From assembly GCA_051657165.1 (NCBI GenBank), contig JBOFKD010000165.1, positions 55,665 to 119,664 on the forward strand: a stretch of 64,000 nt of DNA, written 5' to 3'. A model generated the notes under the pieces. It saw only the letters and a program-made list of their open reading frames with translations, was not told the origin of the DNA and made no database searches. How positions within the stretch are numbered: the stretch's first letter is position 1; the number at the start of each line of letters is the position of its first letter. The DNA is from UBA7332 sp051657165 (GTDB lineage Bacteria > Bacteroidota > Bacteroidia > Bacteroidales > UBA7332). A program made the translations under genes and the position numbers. Below, piece after piece: positions 35,940 through 45,111 of the stretch.

Positions 35940-36663
35940 TAGACAATAATTGGTTATAAGTATATCCATCTGTCTCAAATGATTTAAGCTCTTCAGGATT
36001 ATCAATAGTATGACGAATAATATAACCGATCAGCTTACCCTTTGCAGGCTGAGCATATGCTCTGATAGATATATATTCATTTTTATCTGCTTTATAATCT
36101 TTAAATTCAACGTGAATAATGCTCACTTCAGGACGTATCTCTTTCAGATCAACCGCTTTCATAACATCCAGAGCTGTAAAATTCAGAATCACATCTCCCC
36201 TTTCCATTGCGTCTTTATTTAAAACAGGAGATAAACGTGGACGCCAGAAATCATACAGATTACCCTCGTTATAATGCATATAAAAGTTCAGTCTGTACTC
36301 TTTAATTACATCAAACGGACGCAAATATCCATACAGTGTGGATATGATACGCAGATGCTGAGCTGCAAAGTCTAATTGTAATGGAGTGAAGGACGCAGGA
36401 TCCATTGCTTTATATACTTTTCCGTCATATGCAAAAAGAGCTTGTTTGGAAGATGCTGTTCTGAATTTGCGGTACAGATCCAGCGTTTCCCTTGCCATGT
36501 GATCATCTTCTTCCATAAACTTAGCCATATCTTGCAGTTCCAATCCACGCATTTCATTTGCCAGAAGCTCTGCCTCTGACTGGAAAAGGGGTTTATCTGC
36601 GGGTAAATCTATTTTTGACGGTGTCATATTCATTACCCTTGAAGGTGATATTAATAATAACAT
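35905..36663 (-). CDS. yaaA: YaaA family peroxide-stress protein
   Basis: A 252-residue protein of the DUF328/YaaA family, which limits free iron and oxidative DNA damage in E. coli. Family features: LLLISPSRVMNM at the start (family form is LxxxSPAKxL), LFAYDGKVYKAMD near residue 75, LRIISTLYGYLRPFD near 107, and YIIRHTIDNPEELKSF near 218. The downstream DUF5686 gene starts inside its last codons. Confidence 0.9.
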   Translation of the reverse strand: MLLLISPSRVMNMTPSKIDLPADKPLFQSEAELLANEMRGLELQDMAKFMEEDDHMARETLDLYRKFRTASSKQALFAYDGKVYKAMDPASFTPLQLDFAAQHLRIISTLYGYLRPFDVIKEYRLNFYMHYNEGNLYDFWRPRLSPVLNKDAMERGDVILNFTALDVMKAVDLKEIRPEVSIIHVEFKDYKADKNEYISIRAYAQPAKGKLIGYIIRHTIDNPEELKSFETDGYTYNQLLSNESEMVFTRKR

Positions 36664-37048
36664 AACAAGATCATTTAAGAGTTATTTTATACGTTTAGAA
36701 CATTAGCTTTAAAAGAAAGTTCAGGAAAAACACGATGTTCTGCGCATGAGATTGTTCTGAAATAAAGCACTGAACAATTAGCGGCACACTCTCCTGCTAT
36801 ATAAATAAAACGTATCTTATGCCAGCTGCAACTACACAACCCAATTTGTATTTAATCCTTATCTTTGATTAATAAAAACAAACAAACAAGATATTATACG
36901 TACTCTCACGAACACATTTCTCCCTGAAAACGGGGAACTTATCTATTCCTTCGTCTGTTTAAATATAGAATATTGATACACAGTTATCTGTTGTTATATT
37001 CATATATGTCTTATATTTGAATGCAAATTCTAAACAACCTGACTGAAA
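36664..37048 (+). promoter_or_regulatory. Divergent yaaA/fhs intergenic region with fhs promoter
   Basis: A 385-bp gene-free stretch between divergent genes. For fhs, TTG at 36991-36993 and TATATTTG at 37012-37019 (18-bp spacer) form a good promoter, giving a leader of about 20-25 nt. A second TATCTTTG at 36860-36867 lacks a properly spaced -33 element. I see no riboswitch. Confidence 0.55.
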
Positions 37049-38719
<1,671 letters not shown>

Positions 38720-38732
38720 ATAATAAAAAAAC

Positions 38733-38770
38733 AAGAGAGCTAAGGACGATTCCTTAGCTCTCTTATTTTT
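38733..38770. terminator. Terminator between fhs and the NlpE-like gene
   Basis: AAGAGAGCTAAGGA at 38733-38746 pairs perfectly with TCCTTAGCTCTCTT at 38751-38764 around a 4-nt loop; T-rich sequence follows on the right. Confidence 0.88.
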
Positions 38771-38785
38771 TATTTACTAAACCGG

Positions 38786-39277
38786 TTATAGTTTAGGTCT
38801 CTCAAAATCTTTATCTTCTAATTTCAATGTATAGTTCAGACCTGAATTTATCCTCTTCATCTGATTGTCAAGCATAATCAAACTGTCTGTTTTATACAAA
38901 AAATAGGTTTTACCTTCTGATGCAGAATCAGGAATCAGCACATAAACAGGATCATCAGTATCTCCTTTAACAGTCTCCCATGTACCTTTTTGCTCTGTCT
39001 CTACATTGCGGTCTTCGTAATCCATTTCAAGTTTGTAGGTACCTCTGTCATCGTAAGAATCATTCCACAATTCAAGCTCGTATTTTATACCCGGACAATC
39101 AGCGCAAGGCAGTACTCCTTTGAACGTTCTTTCCGTCACATTTCCGGCAAATACACCTAACTCTACCTTTTCTTTCGTATCAAGAGAATCTTTCTGTACC
39201 TGATTCTCTGCTGTTTTATTTCCACTACATGACATGTAGATAAATAAAATACCAAAATAATAAACCCAGCGTTTCAT
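38786..39277 (-). CDS. NlpE-like lipoprotein
   Basis: A 163-residue lipoprotein with lipobox IYMSCSG near residue 17 and a single NlpE N-terminal-like domain (FKGVLPCADCPGIKYELELW, then GTYKLEMDY and KTYFLYKTDSLIMLD). The CADCPG motif matches the cysteine-containing part of NlpE; the second NlpE-like domain in this window is the C-terminal half of the META lipoprotein at 12.3-13.0 kb. Probably an envelope-stress or copper-related lipoprotein, by family only. Confidence 0.83.
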   Translation of the reverse strand: MKRWVYYFGILFIYMSCSGNKTAENQVQKDSLDTKEKVELGVFAGNVTERTFKGVLPCADCPGIKYELELWNDSYDDRGTYKLEMDYEDRNVETEQKGTWETVKGDTDDPVYVLIPDSASEGKTYFLYKTDSLIMLDNQMKRINSGLNYTLKLEDKDFERPKL

Positions 39278-39376
39278 ATCATTATATTTTTATATTGTTC
39301 CAAAAAGAATGAATGTTTGTTTTGATAATCTTAATAACAATATTTCAATATAAATGTTTAGCAAAACAGATTTTCA

Positions 39377-40822
39377 TTACTTATCATTACATATATGCTG
39401 CAAGAAATACGAAGCAATAAAAGGAATGTTTTCCTTAATTATAACATTGGTGTATTCATCATCAAAATCTGCAAAATCCACAATAAGCCGTCTGAGTATC
39501 ATATCAATAATTATTTTCTTCATCTCAGAAGATGCATTTTCCATATAATGTTTCAAATACTGCTGCGTATATTCTGCATCATATAATTCATTTTTATCGC
39601 CGGCTATAAACGGAGCTATTGACTCAATTATATATACGGCACTTTCACTCTTTGGATACAATACAAAATTATTCTCAGAGTTATCTGCAAATTCAGATCT
39701 CAACTCATCGCGAACTCTTTCATCCACAAAGAAGTCGATCAAATCATCCAGAGATGAGAAACATTTGATATCAAGTTTGGTGAACAATGAGTTTAGCCTC
39801 ACATTCATATTTTTTATCAGATATACATCCGAAGGTTCAGAGTGGTCAGCCAACTGGCGTAGTGATGTTTCCGGCGAACGTGTTATCTGCACCGGCGGAA
39901 TAAGATTCCAGTTATTATTAATCCTGATTAAGGTTGAGTGAAGATAATGAGTATCAGGAACAAGTTTTTGAGGGTCTATAGATTTTGAAAGATCAATATT
40001 AAGTATCCGGTCGCCCGCAACAGACTCAAAACACTGAGTATCATCTATATTAGACTTAAATACATAGCTATCAAGAGACAATAACTCAATCTGATCAATA
40101 ATATCTTTGTATTCTTTTTTATAAAAGCCCAGCATATGAGCATACCACTGATGCGGATATATACCAAACATCACATAAGAGTCAATTTCTTCACAAGGTC
40201 TGGAAGCTACCATTGCTCCATTTTCGCGAAATCTGAGAAAATCATCATAATCCGAAAAAAGATACGTTCTTGTCTTTAGCGAATGTATTCTTTCCAGAAT
40301 TGCATACGGAGAATTCATATCAGCCATATAATAGTAAGTTCTCAGTGCAAAATTCACATCTGCTTCTTTTTTACTGACAACGCGTCTGAAACGCGTATAA
40401 ATTTTCGACGTAAGATTTGTAATATGCGTATTATACGGACTTATGATCTCAGATCTGTTTTTGTAGATTTGAATTTGTTGTGTGCAGTTCCAGATTACGA
40501 AACTAATATCACAGGCATTTAAACCTTCCGGATCATACCGTGAATCAAATCTATAAAACGGCATTTGCTTATTATAGAGACTATAATGTAATTTATTGAG
40601 GGTCCGGAATATATTAAGTCCCGATATACGATCTTCCAGGTATGCAGTCAGACAACAAGAAATCCACTCTACTTCTACAGATGAGATATGAGTTATTTCT
40701 TTCAAATAGTGCGATACTGTGGAATAAATTTCGTTTGCTATAATTAAATAACCAGAGTCTATATAGGTTATTTCGTCATACGGATGCATCGCAATCCAGC
40801 TTTTCGTATTTATTTTATTCAT
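39377..40822 (-). CDS. DUF3843-like hypothetical protein
   Basis: A 481-residue soluble protein without signal peptide or membrane helix. The opening KSWIAMHPYDEITYIDSGYL resembles Bacteroidetes proteins annotated DUF3843, but I cannot verify this. It is acidic and tyrosine-rich, mostly helical in appearance, with FFVDERVRDELRSEF near residue 365 and a helical C-terminus. No catalytic motif is apparent. Function unknown. The long upstream region carries array C. Confidence 0.68.
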   Translation of the reverse strand: MNKINTKSWIAMHPYDEITYIDSGYLIIANEIYSTVSHYLKEITHISSVEVEWISCCLTAYLEDRISGLNIFRTLNKLHYSLYNKQMPFYRFDSRYDPEGLNACDISFVIWNCTQQIQIYKNRSEIISPYNTHITNLTSKIYTRFRRVVSKKEADVNFALRTYYYMADMNSPYAILERIHSLKTRTYLFSDYDDFLRFRENGAMVASRPCEEIDSYVMFGIYPHQWYAHMLGFYKKEYKDIIDQIELLSLDSYVFKSNIDDTQCFESVAGDRILNIDLSKSIDPQKLVPDTHYLHSTLIRINNNWNLIPPVQITRSPETSLRQLADHSEPSDVYLIKNMNVRLNSLFTKLDIKCFSSLDDLIDFFVDERVRDELRSEFADNSENNFVLYPKSESAVYIIESIAPFIAGDKNELYDAEYTQQYLKHYMENASSEMKKIIIDMILRRLIVDFADFDDEYTNVIIKENIPFIASYFLQHICNDK

Positions 40823-41248
40823 AGTATTTAAAACATGATATTAATCGTTATATTATTTTAGGCTTGCAATATAGTAAATAAATCTAATTTGAGAAGTATT
40901 TGTACTATTATATACTATTTAATACTATAAATTTCACACTATATTCCGAAATATCTCTTCAATTTGCACAAAATAGCCAGAAATCCCAAATAGTATGTCA
41001 GGATAAACAGCAAATAAAAACACAACTGTCCATTTATACCCCGATGATATACCGGATTGATTTACGGGACTGACTTTACATAAACTCCCGGCTTTACGAT
41101 TAAACAATATCCCAGACACGTATCAGAGAAAATCAAATCAGGAATCAATTCAACTGGATATACGTACAATCAATTCGGTTTCTGCCTTTGATTAACTTAT
41201 TTCAAAGGGTAAATAACTTCTTCTGCAAGTATGATTAATTTGCAGGTT

Positions 41249-41338
41249 GTACAGATCCTTTTAAGGAGACGTACGTATCCTTCGAAGGAGCTGTACATGT
41301 CCTTTAAAGGAGACGTACGTCTCCTTATTTATATATAC
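41249..41338. repeat. 22-bp-period array C (TCCTTNNAAGGA / GTAC palindromes)
   Basis: Two alternating palindromes repeat at exactly 22 bp. TCCTTNNAAGGA occurs at 41256, 41278 and 41300 with centres TT, CG and TA, and a half-copy TCCTT starts at 41322. Between them GTAC occurs at 41249, 41271, 41293 and 41315, mostly within ACGTACGT. The period matches arrays A and B although the palindromes are unrelated. No gene overlaps it. Confidence 0.9.
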
Positions 41339-41445
41339 GGTTGAAAATAATTATTCCTGCTTTGAAAAAAGTTAATCATACGTATCTTACCACTTATTTA
41401 CAGTCTTATTTTTCTGTTTTGCAGGCATTTTCATCCGGATATATA

Positions 41446-41499
41446 CAAAAAGCGGAATCGCTTTGCCCGTAAACATGATCTGGTCAAAACGATTCCGCT
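41446..41499 (-). terminator. Possible terminator of the ADP-ribosylglycohydrolase gene
   Basis: AGCGGAATCG (41451-41460) pairs perfectly with CGATTCCGCT (41490-41499) across a 29-nt loop; on the minus strand TTTTTG follows. It lies about 100 bp beyond the stop codon. Confidence 0.55.
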
Positions 41500-41600
41500 T
41501 TCTTATTTTCTTCTCCTCACGGAGCAAATATCTTATAGGAAGGGTTGTATCTGATTAATCATTATTCAGACACATACCACTATCCGCCAGCATTATCCTT

Positions 41601-42569
41601 TCAGCAAGTTGCATCATAGGAAGACTTTAAAACCAAAATATAATCATCTATCAGTTTATCAAGTTTATCACGATTCTGCAAATTCTTTATCCAGTAATCA
41701 GGTATTGCACTGAATCCCAGTTTCGCACCCAGAATACTGCACGTAAGAGCTGCATTCGTATCTGAATCACCGCCCTCCGAAACAACTTTAAAAAGACCTT
41801 CTTCAAAAGACATATCATTATTCATCGCCCACAGAGCTACCGAAAGGCCTCTCAGCGTATATGCACGTTTGTTTACATCATCCAGCTCTAAAGCATGGAT
41901 AGAAGAGCTCATCCCTTTATCTATATATTTCTCTACTTTAGGATGATAGCAGCAACCCAGATGCTTTAATTCATCAATGGTCATAATTCGGTTTTCGTAA
42001 ATCAGATTACGTATAATCTGAGAAACAAGCACACATGAAGCAACACAGCGGGGATCATAATGAGTTGTTTTTGCGATTCTCTCTGCAAAGTCCGTAACTT
42101 TAGATTTATCCCAAAACATCCATGTCCCTACAACGGACGTACGCATCAGAGCGCCATTAGGTGCAGTTATTTTACCTTCTTCCTCCCATCTGTTTTTCGC
42201 AGCTGTATGAGGATTCTTAGTATACTCCGGCATCTTCAGAACTTTTGAGGTAAAATACCCAATATCCTTAGGACCTCTGTTCATCCACTGATAAAACTCC
42301 TCTGCCACATGATTCTCGTGAAGTTCCTTCCGGTTTATAATAGAATTAATAATACATATCATCTGATCTGTATCATCAGTCCACTCCCCTTTTTTCCATC
42401 TTTTCCTGTACGAATCATCAATAATATCTGAATATTTTCTCAATCCTTCAGGATATGTATTCTTTACTTGTTTAGCGGTCATTGACTCCGTCCCTAAACC
42501 TAATGCATCACCTATAGCCTGGCCATAGATTACTCCTTTTATTTTATCAATTACGTTATTAGTAAGCAT
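41601..42569 (-). CDS. ADP-ribosylglycohydrolase family protein
   Basis: A 322-residue all-helical hydrolase of the DraG/ARH family, which removes ADP-ribose from proteins or other targets with Mg2+. Metal-site motifs: GVIYGQAIGDALGLGTE at residue 11, EWTDDTDQMICI near 62, and GGDSDTNAALTCSILGA near 268. All metal-binding Asp/Thr positions seem intact. No ADP-ribosyltransferase or macrodomain gene is adjacent, so the substrate is unknown. Confidence 0.9.
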   Translation of the reverse strand: MLTNNVIDKIKGVIYGQAIGDALGLGTESMTAKQVKNTYPEGLRKYSDIIDDSYRKRWKKGEWTDDTDQMICIINSIINRKELHENHVAEEFYQWMNRGPKDIGYFTSKVLKMPEYTKNPHTAAKNRWEEEGKITAPNGALMRTSVVGTWMFWDKSKVTDFAERIAKTTHYDPRCVASCVLVSQIIRNLIYENRIMTIDELKHLGCCYHPKVEKYIDKGMSSSIHALELDDVNKRAYTLRGLSVALWAMNNDMSFEEGLFKVVSEGGDSDTNAALTCSILGAKLGFSAIPDYWIKNLQNRDKLDKLIDDYILVLKSSYDATC

Positions 42570-42874
42570 GGTTTCTTCTTGTCTGTATCATGGTTAATAA
42601 TTAAGAGGCTTTGCAAAACAAAACCATCTGTTGTTTGTCCTCAAATATATTTATTTCTTTTCTTTTTACAAGAAAAAAAAGCATTTTTTTCTACGGACGT
42701 ATCACTTCCCCTTATTTTGCGGCCAGAGTTGAATTAAAACAAAATAATATGTTAAAAGAGAATACCTAAATTTGCAATTATATTTTGTTTATTATATCTT
42801 TATGCCATTATGCGCGTTTTTATACGCAATTGCAATTTTTTTACAGTAAAAAAATTATAATCTATACTACTATT
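42570..42874 (+). promoter_or_regulatory. Divergent intergenic region upstream of the winged-helix-like gene
   Basis: A 305-bp A/T-rich gap between divergent genes. TAAATTTG at 42767-42774 is a good -7 match for the plus-strand gene, about 100 bp before its start; the -33 element is not clear. Confidence 0.4.
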
Positions 42875-43657
42875 ATGTTTATTAGAGGGAATCAGATTTA
42901 CAGAAATGACACTTTTTCAGTTTCCAGGATGTTATTTACATCTTCAAACTGGGAGAAAATGACAACTATAGAGAGAATTGCTATTATCGAATTGTTAGGA
43001 ATAGCTTCTGACCGTAAACTAATACTAACATTTAATACAATACAGTTTCAGCTGTCTGAAAATGAAATCATAGCTTCTGAATCTTTTTTATTCAAATATT
43101 TGGGGATTGAAGGAAAAAATGCATTAGACGCTCTTTTAAATCAATTGGCAGGATATGCTTTATTAGATTTTAAATCAGGAACAGCAGAGACTTTCCATTC
43201 TGATTCAGATGATCTGAGTACAGAACGGATTGCATATCCTGATAATGATGCTGCTGAAAATGATATTTTCTATAAAATCAGTCTGAGCGAGACTCTTTCT
43301 AATGGCACAGTTCAGAAAGAAAGCACGCCAGTTTCTACAGAAAATAAAACTGTTCCGCCTCCTGCTCCTGCACCGGCTCTTACTATCGAGAAGAAGATCA
43401 GTAAGCCTGTAGCCAATAAAGCAAATGACATAAAAATATCTATTGAACAATTCAGTATGGGAGAATATCCGGAAGCCAGAGCTGATGCTGAAGAATATAT
43501 GGATCTTTATGGACTGACGCTTGAACAATATCAGGGTGCATTACATAAATTCTGTCGTATGAAATCTCAGTCAGGATATATGCATATGAATCATTTTATG
43601 TTTAAATGCCAGTTTAATCTTTACATAAAGAAAAACTTAAAACACATAATAGTATAA
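42875..43657 (+). CDS. Hypothetical protein with replication-initiator-like layout
   Basis: A 260-residue protein I cannot name. The ATG at 42875 is preferred; the longer in-frame reading from 42785 adds an unlikely A/T-rich prefix. The N-terminal 100 residues (ERIAIIELLGIASDRK, FQLSENEIIASESFLFKYLG, NALDALLNQLAGYALLDF) look like a winged-helix fold with two helices and a hairpin, as in DnaD or plasmid initiators. A Pro/Ala linker (PPPAPAPA) leads to a C-terminal helical domain (EEYMDLYGLTLEQYQGALHK) similar in style to domains in Bacteroidetes mobile-element replication proteins. Single gene with terminator. DNA binding is an inference. Confidence 0.6.
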   Translation: MFIRGNQIYRNDTFSVSRMLFTSSNWEKMTTIERIAIIELLGIASDRKLILTFNTIQFQLSENEIIASESFLFKYLGIEGKNALDALLNQLAGYALLDFKSGTAETFHSDSDDLSTERIAYPDNDAAENDIFYKISLSETLSNGTVQKESTPVSTENKTVPPPAPAPALTIEKKISKPVANKANDIKISIEQFSMGEYPEARADAEEYMDLYGLTLEQYQGALHKFCRMKSQSGYMHMNHFMFKCQFNLYIKKNLKHIIV

Positions 43658-43659
43658 TA

Positions 43660-43707
43660 AAAAAGAGACACTCCGAGATGTAATACATTTCAGAGTGTCT
43701 CTTTTTT
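43660..43707. terminator. Bidirectional terminator
   Basis: AAAAAGAGACACTC at 43660-43673 pairs with GAGTGTCTCTTTTTT at 43693-43707; inner stem imperfect. Serves the hypothetical gene and the helicase gene. Confidence 0.85.
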
Positions 43708-43718
43708 ATGCTTTCTAT

Positions 43719-45044
43719 TTACAAAGACAACGCAAACTTTGTTTTCATTTTCTTGATACGTTGTCCGTTAATCTTCCCGTAAAGAGCTTTAAAGTCTTTT
43801 CGTTTAATGGCAACGTATGCATAATGTTCTTTTAATTCAATCGGACCGATGTCTTTCTTTTCCAGACCGCCCTGATGAATAAGAAAACCAACAATATCAA
43901 TCTTGCTTAATTTGTCTTTCTTTCCTTTACCTATATAAAGAGTTACCCATTCTGCCGGAGTCGGATCAGGAGTCTCTTTCGATAATGAGAAATGTTCTGT
44001 CTTTTCATCTACATATTCCGGAAGAAATTCTTCGGGACCTATAATCAGAAAAGCCATTCCTTCAGCATCCATACGGGCTGTACGTCCATTTCTATGGATA
44101 AATGCATCTTCAGAATTTGGCAAATGATAATGAATAACATGTTTTATCTCAGGTATATCCAGACCACGTGCAGCCAGATCCGTTGAAACAAATACGTTTG
44201 TACTGCCATTCCGGAACTTTACCAGAGCACGTTCTCTTTCAGCCTGCTCCATTCCTCCGTGAAAGATTGAATTTGCGATACCTTGTTCAAGCAGGAAATC
44301 GCTCACACGGTCTACGGTCTCGCGGTAATTACAGAACACTAATTTCTGACCACCACCCAACTCGCAAAGTAATCTGTATAAAGTATCCAGCTTATCTTTC
44401 TCATAGCTCTTTACTTGTTTCAGCACAAGCCCTGATACGATATTTGTTTCCGGAAGGAAATCAAGTTTCACCGGATTTGTCATTCCCGTATAATCCGGAA
44501 TCTCTGAATCCGTTGCCGAAGTCAGGAGTCGTCTTTTCACATTCGGAAGGTGATTGATAATTGCGGACATTTCTTCCGTAAAGCCCAGTTCCAGTGATTT
44601 ATCAAACTCATCCAGAATAAGCGTTTTAACAGAGTCTGTATTTATCCGTCCTCTTTCGATATGATCAAGTATTCTACCCGGAGTACCAATAAGCACTGCC
44701 GGAGGTTCTACTAACTGATCTTTCTCAATTTTAAGCGCATGCCCACCATAGCAACAAACCACTTTAAAACCTGTACTCATTTGTCTGAATACACGTTCGA
44801 TCTGCATAGCCAGCTCGCGCGAAGGAGCCAGAATCAGAGTCTGCACCTCTTTGCTTTCCTTATCCAGGCCTTCAACCACAGGAATCAGAAAACCTAAAGT
44901 TTTTCCCGAGCCGGTTGGAGAAAGCAGGATCACCTGATCGTTTTGTCTGCAAGCACTGATCATTTCAGTCTGCATTGACTTAAGACTCTCTATCTGAAGC
45001 CTTTCTAATATCGATTTTATTAATTTTGTATCCGTATTCTTCAT
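43719..45044 (-). CDS. DEAD-box RNA helicase with DbpA-type RNA-binding domain
   Basis: A 441-residue ATP-dependent RNA helicase. Motifs: Q-motif region (LERLQIESLKSMQ), Walker A SPTGSGKT, motif Ia APSRELAMQ, DEAD-type box LILDEFDKS (DEFD instead of DEAD), SAT motif TSATDSE, and HRNGRTARM in the C-terminal RecA domain. The last 75 residues (LYIGKGKKDKLSKIDIVGFL ... ELKEHYAYVAI) form a DbpA/CsdA-type domain, which in E. coli targets 23S rRNA. Likely involved in ribosome assembly. Start at 45044 gives MKNTDTKLIKSI; an upstream ATG at 45065 is less likely. Confidence 0.9.
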   Translation of the reverse strand: MKNTDTKLIKSILERLQIESLKSMQTEMISACRQNDQVILLSPTGSGKTLGFLIPVVEGLDKESKEVQTLILAPSRELAMQIERVFRQMSTGFKVVCCYGGHALKIEKDQLVEPPAVLIGTPGRILDHIERGRINTDSVKTLILDEFDKSLELGFTEEMSAIINHLPNVKRRLLTSATDSEIPDYTGMTNPVKLDFLPETNIVSGLVLKQVKSYEKDKLDTLYRLLCELGGGQKLVFCNYRETVDRVSDFLLEQGIANSIFHGGMEQAERERALVKFRNGSTNVFVSTDLAARGLDIPEIKHVIHYHLPNSEDAFIHRNGRTARMDAEGMAFLIIGPEEFLPEYVDEKTEHFSLSKETPDPTPAEWVTLYIGKGKKDKLSKIDIVGFLIHQGGLEKKDIGPIELKEHYAYVAIKRKDFKALYGKINGQRIKKMKTKFALSL

Positions 45045-45111
45045 AATAGAACAAAGGTAGCTCATAAGTATGAACTACCTTTGTTTGTTAAAGTCAAAGT
45101 TTACTAAAATT

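Larger units (their letters stand above)
40823..41600. other. 778-bp gene-free region containing array C
   Basis: No convincing gene is seen. The left part (40823-41240) is A/T-rich and should hold the promoter of the DUF3843-like gene. Array C lies at 41249-41338. To its right GTTAATCATACGTATCTTAC (41369-41388) resembles AGTAAATCAACCGTATCTTG in the right flank of array A. A long-loop hairpin (41446-41499) may be the terminator of the ADP-ribosylglycohydrolase gene. Confidence 0.6.

Noticed and set aside
36664..37048. Folate or other riboswitch upstream of fhs
   Set aside because: The promoter is close to the start codon, leaving only about 20-25 nt of leader.
40934..41119. Small minus-strand gene in the 778-bp gap
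   Set aside because: Low-complexity A/T-rich reading frame without recognisable features or coding bias.
41256..41326. Integron or transposon terminal repeats
   Set aside because: Repeats are tandem and phased, with no recombinase, no target duplication and no cassette genes nearby.
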